Source: Phycisphaerae bacterium | Lineage (GTDB): Bacteria > Planctomycetota > Phycisphaerae > Tepidisphaerales > Tepidisphaeraceae | Length of the DNA: 64,000 nt | Direction of reading: 5' to 3' | NCBI GenBank assembly: GCA_030448225.1 | Contig: JAUJNJ010000007.1 | Span: 1 to 64,000 of the forward strand | In this document: piece after piece, positions 37,136 to 47,445 of the stretch | How positions within the stretch are numbered: position 1 is the first letter of the stretch | How the letters are laid out: every line of letters starts with the position of its first letter | Made by a program: the position numbers and the translations under genes | The notes under the pieces: model-generated | Told to the model about the DNA's origin: nothing | What the model saw: only the letters and a program-made list of their open reading frames with translations | Database searches by the model: none

Positions 37136-39515
37136 CGGCGGCGGCGGCGCCGTTGGTTGCCGGGGCGTCGTCGGCCGGGGTTTCGCCCTGCGGGGGCGCG
37201 GGGAGCGGGGAGAGGCCGATCGATTCCTCGGCCGCCTCGGCGCGGGAGCAGAGGTCGCCCAGCACGCGGAGGTAGAGCGGGTAGTACGCGTCGACGGCGG
37301 CGTCGGCGGCCTCGTAGACGGCGCCCACCTGCTCCGGCGGCGGGACGGCGGCGACGACGAACCGGGACAGCACGAAGCCGCGCTCCACGTGGGAGTACGG
37401 GTAGGCGACGCCGTGCAGCGCCTGGCGCGCGTCGTCGAGGCCGCGGACGAGCTTGCGCGACCGGGCGATCAACTCGTTGACGAGCGTCTCGGAGTTGTTG
37501 TCCGGCTTCAACTGGCGGAGCAAGGCGCCGAGCGACGCCAGTTGGGCGCGCACCTCCCCGACCGGCCCGGCCGCCCGCCCCAGTGCGGCGAGCGCGGCGA
37601 GGTGCGGGTCGGACTCGCCCGTCGATTCGTCCGCGACGTCGTACGCCCCGCCGCCGCCGGCCAGCCCGCCGGCGAGGTCGTAAGCACCCGCGTCGTCGTC
37701 GGCGGCCGCACCGGCGGTATTGTGACCCGCGGGCGTCGCGGCGCCTGATGCAGGACGCGTCGCGGACGCTCCCGGCCGGTCTAGCAGGAGGGCGAGGCGC
37801 AGCCGCTCGAACTGCGGCGCGAGCGCGTCGCGCAGGCGCGTCGCCGCCGCGTCGCGCCGGGCGGCGGCGCGTTGCTCTTCGGCGCGGAGCGTGTCGTACG
37901 TCCCCTTCGGCACGCCGACGGCGGCGAAGTCGACCTTCGCCCCCGCCGACAGCAGCGACCGCACCGCGACGATCTTGACGAACGAATGATCCGCTTCGAG
38001 AAACGCCGCGGCGACGGGCCGGAGTCCCGCGGCGGCTTCCACGAGTTCGCCGCGGCGCGACAGGATCTGCTCGGCCGCCGCGTCGGGGTCGACGCCGTCG
38101 CCGTCGACGCCCGCGGGGACGAAGAGCGGGCGGACCGGGTGGACGAGCCCTTGGAAGTACCGCCCCACCGACCCGTGCTTCTCCTCCTGCGTCTCCTGGC
38201 TGCCGATCAGATCGCTGCTGCTGACGAGGTTCTCGGCGCGGAGGTTCAGCCCGAGTTCGTCGCGGTAGAACGCGATCGTGGCGTTGCGCGAGAGGAGGCA
38301 GAAGTCGGCGAACAGTTCCGTCGCCGGCTCATCGACGTGGAACAGCCCCGCCGACCCGTCGCGCCGGCTGCTGGCGACGCGCGAGGCGTCGCACGGGTGC
38401 GTGTCGAACCAGCCGGTCTTGGCCGATCCCCCGGCGCGGCGGATCGCGTCGCGGACGGCCGGGGGCATGCTCGTGTCGCGGTGCAGGACGAGCAGCGACA
38501 GGTCGTCGCCGAGGCGCCGCTCCTGCCACGCGGTGCGGAGATCGTCGAACGCGGCGTTCGACGCGACCGACAGGCTGCGGACGCGCTCGCAGGTCTCGGC
38601 GAACGCGTCGCTGCCGGCGACGCGCGTCTCGTAGCGGTCGGCGTCGTACTCCATCTGCCGGAGCATGAACGAGCTGACGCCGTGGCCGATCATCATCAGC
38701 AGCCACAGCACGCGGCGGGTGACCCAGACGCAGGCGCGGGCGAGGCCGACCACGATCGCCGCGCCCCAGTGCCCGCCGCCGTCGGCGCTGCCGGCGAGCC
38801 ACTCGTCCCAGGAGTCGCGCTCGTAGACGACCCGGGCGAACCACGCGTTGATCGTGCGCACGACGAACGTGAGGCGCATCCCGGTGCCCTGCGCGAAGTG
38901 GCCGAACTCGTGCGCGAGCACGCCGGCGAACTGCCGCATCGTGAGGCCCGCCGCCAGCGGCAGGCCGATCGTCAGGACGAGGTCCTTGCGGAGGAACCCG
39001 ACGATCCCCTCGCGGAAGCCGGCCGACGCGTTGACGCGGGTGTCGACCGCGATCCGCGAGGGCTTCGGGGCCCCGACGACGTCGCACAGGCGGTCGACGA
39101 ACGCGAACAGCAGCGGCTCGTCGCTCCGCCCCAGCTCCAGCGGGCGCGTGCCGCGGGCCCGGCGGGCGAAGATCGGCTTCACGAGGAACAGCACGAGGAT
39201 GCCGCCGACGAGCAGCGGCACGAGGTAGATGACGAGCTTCCCCTTGACGTTGCCGCCGCCCTCGAAGATCGCGACGCCGTTGACCGCGTACCAGTACACC
39301 CCGTACGCCGCCGCCGCGACGAGCGCGAGGTAGACCAGCGGCAGCAGGAGCATGGTGACGGCGGCGAGGAACGCGCCGGCGTGGTAGCCGACGCCGACGC
39401 GGACGGGCTTGATGCGCCCGTCGAGCGCGCGGACGAACGCGTGACCGTCCGCCGACGCCGCGACCACGCCCGCCTTGTCGCCGCCAATCGGCGAGGCCAT
39501 TGGAACCGCTGTCAT
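37092..39515 (-). CDS. Large M48-family metallopeptidase with long C-terminal region
   Basis: This is an intact protein of about 807 residues from the ATG at 39515 (a second ATG at 39500 is possible). Two membrane helices (FLAAVTMLLLPLVYLALVAA and LVIYLVPLLVGGILVLFLV) precede a peptidase domain with the HEFGH zinc motif in FAGVLAHEFGHFAQGTGM and a downstream glutamate near MEYDADRYETRVAG. Another hydrophobic helix lies between them. The roughly 400-residue C-terminal half is helical, with a Gly/Ala/Asp-rich linker; it is not in HtpX-type M48 enzymes. It may be a membrane-quality protease. Its end overlaps glcD by 44 bp. Confidence 0.85.
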   Translation of the reverse strand: MTAVPMASPIGGDKAGVVAASADGHAFVRALDGRIKPVRVGVGYHAGAFLAAVTMLLLPLVYLALVAAAAYGVYWYAVNGVAIFEGGGNVKGKLVIYLVPLLVGGILVLFLVKPIFARRARGTRPLELGRSDEPLLFAFVDRLCDVVGAPKPSRIAVDTRVNASAGFREGIVGFLRKDLVLTIGLPLAAGLTMRQFAGVLAHEFGHFAQGTGMRLTFVVRTINAWFARVVYERDSWDEWLAGSADGGGHWGAAIVVGLARACVWVTRRVLWLLMMIGHGVSSFMLRQMEYDADRYETRVAGSDAFAETCERVRSLSVASNAAFDDLRTAWQERRLGDDLSLLVLHRDTSMPPAVRDAIRRAGGSAKTGWFDTHPCDASRVASSRRDGSAGLFHVDEPATELFADFCLLSRNATIAFYRDELGLNLRAENLVSSSDLIGSQETQEEKHGSVGRYFQGLVHPVRPLFVPAGVDGDGVDPDAAAEQILSRRGELVEAAAGLRPVAAAFLEADHSFVKIVAVRSLLSAGAKVDFAAVGVPKGTYDTLRAEEQRAAARRDAAATRLRDALAPQFERLRLALLLDRPGASATRPASGAATPAGHNTAGAAADDDAGAYDLAGGLAGGGGAYDVADESTGESDPHLAALAALGRAAGPVGEVRAQLASLGALLRQLKPDNNSETLVNELIARSRKLVRGLDDARQALHGVAYPYSHVERGFVLSRFVVAAVPPPEQVGAVYEAADAAVDAYYPLYLRVLGDLCSRAEAAEESIGLSPLPAPPQGETPADDAPATNGAAAAATAAPSARASSTAR

Positions 39516-39756
39516 GCGAAGAACCCCCGGGAAGGACGATCGGAAAGGGGCGACGAACAGACGCCGGCGGCAGCTTATCAAACTGCCGTCGACGTTTTCA
39601 ATATCAGAGAAGTCGGGAAAGGCGGGGGTGAGACGGACGACACCGAAGGATGATGCTACCCGCCCGTCGGCCTTTTGCCCCCGCGGGAGAGGGTGAGTGT
39701 CTTTCGGGCCATCCCCAAAACGGCGGTCGTCTCTTAATAGAGCATTTCAACTTCAG

Positions 39757-40046
39757 GTGTAGCGTCCGTGCCGCGCGGACCGTCCTCCCGAGGAGCGACA
39801 GCGACGACCCATCTCGGGCTGGGGCTGTGCGCTCCCCGCCCGAGATCCCTCTGGTCGCTGCCGCTCCCCTCGGGATGACACGCTACACGTGGAGTAGACG
39901 TGCTGTAGCCGTGGGCGGAAGCCCCCGCTTGCTCACGGGACGATCCCATGTGCGTCGGACGTCAGACGTCGGGCATCCGACTTCCAATGACACCGCAAGA
40001 TCCCCTCACCCCCGCCCGCTCCCCCGAGTACTGGGGAGAGGGAGTG
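39757..40046. repeat. Two intergenic hairpin elements in a 661-bp gap
   Basis: A nested structure spans 39757-39888. Outer arms GTGTAGCGT/ACGCTACAC enclose a longer pair around TCCCGAGGAGCGACAGCGAC and an inner CTCGGGCTGGGG/CTCCCCGCCCGAG hairpin. A second element, 40018-40046, is of the TCCCCCGAGTACTGGGGAGA type also seen at 42970-42997 and 49811-49840. I see no gene in the whole gap 39516-40176. Confidence 0.75.
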
Positions 40047-40176
40047 GCGATGTCGCGAACCGGAGTTTCGTCCCAACGAGCAAACCGCTGGCGCGAGCGC
40101 GTGAGGTTGGGTCGTCAGACGCCGGAAACGGTCGGCGCGCCGCGGCCGATGTCGGGCGCGCGCCGCACCGCTCGCG

Positions 40177-42740
40177 TCAGTTCCACGTGATCAGGCCCGG
40201 CTCGAACGGTGAGGCGAGGTCTTCGCCGCCCGGCAGGATACGGATGGCGAAGCCCTGGCGGCCGCTGATCTTGCAGTCGAGGCGGCCGACGAAGAGGTGG
40301 CGGCCGGGGGCCATTTCCTTCGAGTAGTTCATGCCGATCGCGGTCGGTTCCTCGATCTCGCCGCGGGCGCTGATGCGGCCGGCGTAGAGTTGCACCGCCA
40401 CGTCCTTGGGGTCGAGGCCGGGGAGGTCGACGAGCGCTTCGACCTGCATGTTCTCGCCGACCTTGAAGTGGCCGTTGCCGCTCGTGTGGACGCCGACGAT
40501 CTTGATGCCGCCCCACTTGTGGCGCAGCGCGTCCTTCGTGTGCGCCAGCGCGACCGACCGCCGCAACCCGTCGGCCGCGAGGCGGGTGCCGCGGTCGAAC
40601 GCGGGGATGTAGAACGTCTCGGCGTAGTTCTGCACCATGCGGTTGGTGTTGAACGCCGGCGCCAGCTTGCGGATGCAGTTCTTCATCCGCACGATCCACT
40701 CGCGCGGCAGGTTGTCCACGCCGCGGTCGTAGAACAGCGGCAGGATCTGCTTCTCGAGCAGGTCGTACAGCGCCTGGCTCTCGACCTCGTCCTGGTAGTT
40801 CGGGTCGGCGTAGTCCTCGCCGCGGCCGATCGCCCAGCCGACGTCGGGGCCGTACCCCTCGACCCACCACCCGTCGAGGATCGAGCAGTTCAGCACGCCG
40901 TTCGCCGCCGCCTTCATGCCGCTCGTGCCGCTCGCCTCGTAGGGCCGGCGCGGCGTGTTGAGCCACACGTCCACGCCCTGCACGAGGTAGCGGGCGACGT
41001 TCATGTCGTAGTTTTCGAGGAACACCATCCGCCGGCGGATCTGCGGGTTGCTGCGGGCGAAGTTGACGATCGCCTTGATCAGTTCCTTGCCCTCGTGGTC
41101 GGCCGGGTGCGACTTGCCGGCGAACACGAACTGGATCGGCCGCTTCGTGTCCTCGAGCAGCGACTGGAGGCGGCCGACGTCGCGGAGCAGCAGCGCGCCG
41201 CGCTGGTAGGTCGCGAAGCGGCGGGCGAAGCCAATCGTCAGCGCTCGGGGTCGAGGATCTGGTCGGCCGCCGACACCTCGTCGTACGACGCGCGCAGCTT
41301 CATGAGTTGCTCGCGGTGCGTCTGGCGCGCCCAGCTCACCAGCCGCCCGGCCGCGCTCGTGGGCCGCGCAGTTCCTCCTCGGGGATCTGCGAGACGCCGT
41401 CCCACACCTCGTGGTTCGACGGCTCGCCCATCCACTCCTCGCCGAGGTAGCGGTCGAGCGTGTAGGCGATGTCCGGGCTGAGCCACGTGCGGACGTGGAT
41501 GCCGTTGGTGATGTGGCGGATCGGCACCTCGCCCGGCGGCACGTTCGGCCAGACGTTGTGCCACATCCGCCGGCTGACCTGCCCGTGCAGCTTGCTGACG
41601 CCGTTGTAGCTGTCGGCCAGGCGGATCGCGAGCAGCGCCATCGAGAAGCCCTGCTTGCGGTCGGCCACGTTCTCGCGGCCCAACGCCAGGAACCCTCCTC
41701 GTCGAAAGCCGCAGCGCGCCCATGTAGTGCCCGAAGTACTTGACCATCAGCTCCGGCGGGAACATGTCGATCCCCGCCGGCACCGGCGTGTGCGTCGTGA
41801 AGACGTTGGTCGACATCACCTGCTGGCGCCTGGTCGAACGAGAGGTCCCGCCCTTCCAGCAGCGTGCGGATGCGGCCTCCGCCGCCAGGAACGCCGAGTG
41901 CCCTCGTTCATGTGGAAGATCGTGGCTGGCACGTTCATCGCCGCCAGCCGCCTGCACGCCGCCGATGCCGAGCACGAGTTCCTGCTTGATGCGCAGCTCC
42001 GTCCCCGCGCGTAGAGCCGGCTGGTGATGTCGCGGTCGGCCGGCGCGTTCTCCTGGAGGTTCGTGTCGAGCAGGTAGAGCGGATGCCCGACGCTGGCGCG
42101 CCACACCTTGCAGTAGACCGCGTTGTCCGGCAGGTCGACGCGCACCTGCACGGGCGAGCCGTCGGCAGTACGCATCGGCTCGACGGCGAGATTGTAGAAG
42201 TCCAGCTCCGGGTACGCCTCCTGCTGCCACCCGTCGGCCGACAGGTACTGCTGGAAGTACCCGTTGCGGTAGAGCAGCCCGACGCCGACGAGCGGCAGGC
42301 CCAGTTCACTCGCGCTCTTGAGGTGGTCGCCGGCGAGGATGCCCAGGCCGCCGGAGTAGATCGGCAGCGACTCGTGCAGGCCGAACTCGGCGGAGAAGTA
42401 GGCGGTGAGCAGGCCGGCGCGGTCGGGGTAGCTCTCCTGGAACCACCCCTTCCCCTCGATGTGCGCGCGGAACGCGGTGTGCACGCGACTGAGGTGCGCG
42501 AGGTAGCCGTCGTCCTCGGCGGCGGCGGCGAGCTTCGATTGCTCGATCGTGCCGAGCAGCTTCACCGGGTTGTGGTAGACGTCCTCCCACAGTTTGCGGT
42601 CGAGCCGGCGGAACAGTTCGACGGCGTCGGGCTGCCACACCCACCACAGGTTGTTCGCCAGCCGCCAGCAGCGCGAGCGGGCCGGGGATGTCGGGGAAGA
42701 CCTGGAACGTCCGAATCGTGGGTGCGACGCCGTTGCTCAT
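40177..42740 (-). CDS. glgP: Alpha-glucan (glycogen) phosphorylase (frameshifted)
   Basis: It releases glucose 1-phosphate from stored glycogen. The ATG at 42740 starts MSNGVAPTIRTFQVFPDIPG; one shift leads to LTAYFSAEFGLHESLPIYSG, GLGILAGDHLKSASELGLPL and VGVGLLYRNGYFQQYLSADG. The middle (VFTTHTPVPAGIDMFP, then KLHGQVSRRMWHNVWP and ITNGIHVRTWLSPDI) occurs in other frames. The C-terminal frame has the PLP lysine in YEASGTSGMKAAANGVLNCS. About seven shifts lie between 42020 and 41130. The N-terminal and short-form features fit the alpha-glucan phosphorylase subfamily with the DUF3417 N-terminus. Confidence 0.88.
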
Positions 42741-42969
42741 CTGGATCACCTTCTGCTGGATATCTGCGAGAACTTCGCCGCCCCGTCCGGCTCCCGAAGG
42801 GGACTTCATCTACCCGATTCGACCGTCCCTCGCCAGACGGCGCGGGACCCACGACTGCGATGAGGACGAACGGACAACGACGACGACGCGCGGTCCTTCG
42901 GACGTGCGGCTAAACGGGCGGCGATCCCTTCCTCCGAATCTGGCCGCGCCCGCGTCGGGGATGCTTTCC

Positions 42970-42997
42970 TCCCTCTCCCCAGTACGCTGGGGAGGGA
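42970..42997. repeat. Hairpin of the CCCTCTCCCCAGTACGCTGGGGAG type
   Basis: Arms 42970-42980 and 42989-42997 pair closely. Related sequences lie at 40018-40046 and 49811-49840. It is in the gap 42741-43026 between glgP and a hypothetical gene; nothing else was seen there. Confidence 0.7.
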
Positions 42998-43026
42998 AGC
43001 GCCGCCACACCGTCGGATGACGAGCA

Positions 43027-43569
43027 CTACTCTGTCGCCTCGATGCGCTTCACGTAGAACAGCGAGTCGGTCGCCCGCTGGCCGATGAAGTGCAGGCCGA
43101 CCGGGTACTTCAGCTTGCACGCCTTGAAGAACTCGAAGATCCGCTCGCCGTGTTTGAACTGCTTCTCGAGGTTGGCGTTCACGTGGTCTTCCAGGTGCGG
43201 CGGGACGAGTTGCTGGCGGTCGTAATCCCAATTGGGGTCGATCCGTACGAGCAACTGCCCCTCCTCCCAGTCGATCGGGTAGCCGTGGATGTACCCCTCG
43301 CCGGTGCGGGGCGTGTAGAACCAGAAGCAGAGGAAGCGGTCCTTCCAGACGGTGCTGGTCGCGTTGTCCGAGCCGGTGATGAGGCGCGCGTGCGACGTGC
43401 GGATCGCCTGCCCGGCCAACGGCTTGCAGACCCACACCTTGCGGTCCCTGCAATCGTACAGGCCGACGTGGGGGTACTTGCCGTTGAACTTGTCGGTGAC
43501 GAATTTCGTGCTGACGCGCGGGCCGGGCGGCTGGTCCTGCTGCGGCTCGCGCTTCCCGAAACCGAACAT
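43027..43569 (-). CDS. Hypothetical soluble protein, 180 residues
   Basis: This intact protein from the ATG at 43569 begins MFGFGKREPQQDQPPGPRVS. It has conserved-looking aromatic and acidic patches (PHVGLYDCRDRKVWVCKPLA, CFWFYTPRTGEGYIHGYPID, VRIDPNWDYDRQQLVPPHLE). There is no signal peptide and no membrane segment. I recognise no family, though the sharp conservation of aromatic residues suggests a real, possibly planctomycete-specific domain. It is flanked by glgP and the exported amidase gene. Confidence 0.7.
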   Translation of the reverse strand: MFGFGKREPQQDQPPGPRVSTKFVTDKFNGKYPHVGLYDCRDRKVWVCKPLAGQAIRTSHARLITGSDNATSTVWKDRFLCFWFYTPRTGEGYIHGYPIDWEEGQLLVRIDPNWDYDRQQLVPPHLEDHVNANLEKQFKHGERIFEFFKACKLKYPVGLHFIGQRATDSLFYVKRIEATE

Positions 43570-43943
43570 GCCCGGTCGTCCTCACGTCTTGCGCGGTTGC
43601 GAGGCGAGGCGGAAGTGTAGCAGGATCAGCCGGACCTGAACAGCGGCCCCGGCAGGCGACGCCGCGATCCCGCTCGTCCGGTGCGACCGTCGGAGAGAAA
43701 CATCGTCACCGCCGCGCGCGACGCGTGGCGGGCGCCTGCGGTTTCGCCGCGTCGACGCGCGGCCGCGCGATCTCATCGCGATCTCGCAGTGCAGTTCTAT
43801 TCTCTGGCAAATCCGCGCCCGCCCCCGCTATACTGCCGGCGGAGCAGAAAATGCGCACCCCGACCCCGTTGCCCTCACGGGCGACCCGCGGGTCACGGCT
43901 GCGCCGCCTGGGGACCCCGTTTCATTTGTGAGAGCGACGCAGC

Positions 43944-46900
43944 ATGACCCACCGATCCCGCGCCCGCGCGGCCACGCGTCTTTGCCGGTCCGCCGCCGTC
44001 CGCTCGCGGCGGGCCCTCGCCGAGGCGCTGGAACCGCGCCAGATGCTCTCGGCGTCCGCGTTCACCGTCGCCACGACGCCCGACGACCTCGGCGGCCACC
44101 TCGTCGGCTGCAACTGCGGCGCGTGCACGCCTTACGTCGAGTACGACCGGGCGGCCGGCGCATCGCTGCAACAGCAGGACGTCGCCTTCGCCGAACAGCC
44201 GCTGACCAAGACGCGCCGCCAGGCGAAGGTGAGAAGCGCGGCCCCCGCCGCCCTTAAGCCCACCCCGGCGCTGTCGGCGCAGCCGACGGGTGCCCTGTCG
44301 GGCAAGATCGTCTACGTCAACGCCGGCCACGGTTTTGCCTACGACGCCACTGCGGGCGTGTGGCGCACCGGCCGCGGCGAGACCAACGAGATGGTGGAGG
44401 ACTTCGGCAACCAGGACCAGCTTCAGTCGTACGTCGACTACCTGTTCAACGCCGGCGCCACCGTCGTGCCGCTGCGGCCCGTCGGGCACCAGCCCAACGA
44501 GGTCGTGCTCGACAACGACTCGCCCGGCGTCACGTTCTCGGCCGGGTGGAGCAACAGCACCTCCCCGATCTTCTACGGCACCGCCGGCGACGCCGTCCCC
44601 TACCGCTTCGCCACGACCGGCACGACCGAGACGGCCGTCGCCACCTACCGGCCCAACCTGCCGCAGACCGGGTTCTACCCCGTCTACACCTGGGTCCGCG
44701 ACGGCACCGACCGCGCGGCCGACAGCCTGTACCGCGTCAACCACTCCGGCGGCAGCACCGAGGTGAAGATCGACCACCGGCTCGTCGGCGAGGGGTGGGT
44801 CTACCTCGGCTCCTACCACTTCGACGGCGGCACCGGCGGCTCGGTGCAGGTCAGCAACCGCTCGGCGAGCGCGGGCAGCGTCGTCGTCGCCGACGCGATC
44901 CGCTTCGGCAACGGCCGCGGCACGATCAGCCGCGGCGGCGGCACGTCCGGGCAGACGCGCGAGGACGAGGCGTCGCTCTACTGGCTCGAGGCGATGAACG
45001 GCGTCGGCACGACCTTCGGCCAGTTCCGCACGCTGAGCGACGACGAGGGCGCGAACGTCAGCGCCCCGGCCCGCTACGCCGCTTTCATGAACAACGCCCC
45101 GCTCGGGCAGGCGCTGTACCTCGGCTTCCACACCAACGCCGGCGGCGGCACCAGCCGCGGGACGATCGGGCTGTTCAACTCCCCGGAGAACGCCACGCCC
45201 AACCAGCAGCGCTGGGCGTTCCTGACGGCCAAGGAGGTGAACGACGACCTCGTCTCGATCGGCGGGCCGCCGCTGGAGTCGGCCTGGTGGAACCGCACCG
45301 GCAGCGCGCTCACGCTCGACCGGGCCGACATCGACTTCGGCGAGATCAGCGACAACGCGAACAACGACGAGTTCGACGCGACGATCCTCGAGGTCGGCTT
45401 CCACGACAACGCCACCGACGCCGCCCTGCTGCGCGACCCGAAGGTCCGCGACTACGTCGGCCGCGCCACCTACCAGGCGACCGTGCGGTACTTCAACGAG
45501 TTCGGCGCTTCGGGCGGCGGCGCCGCCGCGCCGCTGGCGTTCGCGCCGGCGGCGCCGACGAACGTGCGGGCGACGTCGGCGGCCAACGGCGACGTCACCG
45601 TCGCCTGGGCCGCCCCGGCGAGCACCGCCGCGTCGGGCGGATCGGCAACGGGATACCGCCTCTACGCGTCGCGCAACGGCTACGGCTTCGACGGCGGCAT
45701 CGCGATCGCCGGCGGCGCGACCGCGAGCCACACGATCCCCGCCGCCGCGGCTCGACGGCGCGCGCACTACTTCCGCGTCGTCGCCATAAACGCCGGGGCG
45801 CGTCCCCCGGCTCGCCCGTGGTCGCGCGCGGCGCGCAACGCCGCCGGCGCGCGCGCCGCTGCTGATCGTCAACGGGTTCGACCGCCTCGGCCGCGCGCAG
45901 AACGTGCGACAGTCGGTGCCGCTCGCCGGCGCGCGGCGTCGGTCATCGACCGCGTCCGGCCGCGGCTCGCCAACAGCTTCGACTACGTCGTGCAGGCGGG
46001 CGAGGCCGTCGAGGCGTTCGCCGCCCGCCAGGTCGGCTTCGACACCGCCGACAACGCGGCGATCGTCTCCGGGCAGGTCGCGCTCGGATTACCAGACCGT
46101 CATCTGGATGTCCGGCGAGGAATCGACGGCCGACGAGACGTTCGACGCCGCCGAGCAGTCCCGCGTCTCCGGCTTCCTCGCCGGCGGCGGCCGGCTGTTC
46201 GTGTCGGGCGCGGAGATCGGGTGGATTTGTCGAGCCAGGGCGGCGCGCGGACGACCGCGCGTTCTTCAACAACGCGCTCCGCGCCGCCTACGTGTCGGAC
46301 GACGCCGCCACGTACAACGTCACCGCCCCCGCCGGCGGGTCGATCTTCGCGGGCCTGTCGCCGCTGACGTTCGACAACGGCGAGCAGTTCTACGACGTCG
46401 GCACGCCCGACGTCCTGTCCGCCTCGGCCGGCTCCACCGTCGCCCTCACCTACGCCGGCGGCACCGGCGGCGCGCGGCGGTCCAGCACGCGGACGCCGAC
46501 ACGGGCAGCCGGGTCGTGACGTTCGGCTTCCCGTTCGAGACGATCACGTCGGCCGCAAACCGCTCGGCGGTGATGTCGCGCGTGCTCGACTTCTTCGGCA
46601 CCGGCGTGCCCGCCGGGCGCTGACCGCCATGACGGTGCAGCGCGGCGAGACGCAGCGGTCGATGATCACGTCGCTCTCGCTCGCGTTCGACCGCCCGGTG
46701 ACGCTCGCGCCGCCGCGGTCGAACTGATCCGCCGCGAGGACGGCCTGTCGATCACGCTGCTCACGACCAACCCGTCCGGCGACGGCCGGACGTTCAACCT
46801 CGCCTTCACCGGCGACCGGATCATCGGCGCTTCCGTGCCCGACGGCGCCTACGACTTCACCCTCCGCGCGCCGACGCCCGCGACGCCTACGGCCAGTCGG

Positions 46901-47118
46901 TCACCGGCGGCGACCGCACGCTCTCGTTCCACCGCCTGTTCGGCGACTACAACGGCTTCGGCGGCATCGACAGCACCGACTCGTTCCAGTTCAGCTGCGC
47001 GCTGGGCTCGTTCGCGGGCGACGCGAACTACCGCGCGCGTACTTCGACTACACCGCCGACGGCGACGTCGACCCCGCCGACAGCTTTCAGTTCAAGAAGC
47101 CGCCGGCCGATCGCGTAG
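43944..47118 (+). CDS. Exported N-acetylmuramoyl-L-alanine amidase-like multidomain protein (frameshifted)
   Basis: The N-terminus has the planctomycete LEPR-XLL motif (RRALAEALEPRQMLSA), linked with export. An Amidase_3-like fold follows: VYVNAGHGFAYDA (zinc His), FHTNAGGG and EVGFHDNATD (Glu). It is interrupted by a golvesin/Xly-type domain (GFYPVYTWVRDGTDR, YRVNHSGGSTEVKI, LGSYHFDGGTGGSVQVSNRS). A fibronectin type III-like domain and a 250-residue region with VIWMSGEESTADETF follow. A C-terminal segment with dockerin-like repeats (FGDYNGFGGIDSTDSFQF and DGDVDPADSFQFKK) ends at TAG 47118. The first 1.8 kb is clean; the rest needs several shifts, one producing an apparent stop at 46623. Confidence 0.75.
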
Positions 47119-47153
47119 AGCGTGTTGCGGCTCCTGCTGACGGGCGCTGTCCC

Positions 47154-47234
47154 TGTCATCCTGAGCGCAGCGAAGGATCTCCCCGCAGGTCTCGCCAGAC
47201 CCGCGTGAGATCCTTCGCTGCGCTCAGGATGACA
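47154..47234. repeat. Perfect 27-bp inverted repeat, CATCCTGAGCGCAGCGAAGG type
   Basis: Arms 47154-47180 and 47208-47234 are exact reverse complements around a 27-base loop. It follows the amidase gene end by 35 bases. A half copy lies at 60241-60266. This kind of element is widespread in environmental bacterial genomes; that statement is recollection. No T run follows on either strand. Confidence 0.92.
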
Positions 47235-47375
47235 TCCGCCCTCCCCCGGCGACCCTACGAGGCGCGCAAAACCGCTTCAGTCGGCGCTCGGGCCGCAGCG
47301 GCGGGCGAGGCGCCGTGGCCGGCTGCCCGGCGACGAGCCCCGCGAGCCATCCGCCCGCGGTCACGCGAACGAGGA

Positions 47376-47416
47376 CATAAAGAAGAACGCCCGGCCCCAA
47401 GGGGGACCGGGCGTTC
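47376..47416 (-). terminator. Rho-independent terminator after sppA
   Basis: On the minus strand GAACGCCCGG and CCGGGCGTTC form a strong stem (47385-47394 with 47407-47416) with a GC-rich interior, followed by TTCTTTAT (47376-47384 on the plus strand reads as its complement). It lies 30 bases after the stop of sppA. The plus-strand side lacks a T run. Confidence 0.85.
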
Positions 47417-47445
47417 GCGGTTCGAATTGCTGCGGTCGGACCCGC

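Noticed and set aside
37872..39653. A 593-codon plus-strand frame opposite the M48 peptidase
   Set aside because: The minus strand carries the complete HEFGH peptidase; the plus-strand translation has no motifs.
47154..47234. Terminator of the amidase gene
   Set aside because: Perfect 27-bp arms but a 27-base loop and no T run on either strand; it matches a scattered extragenic palindrome instead.
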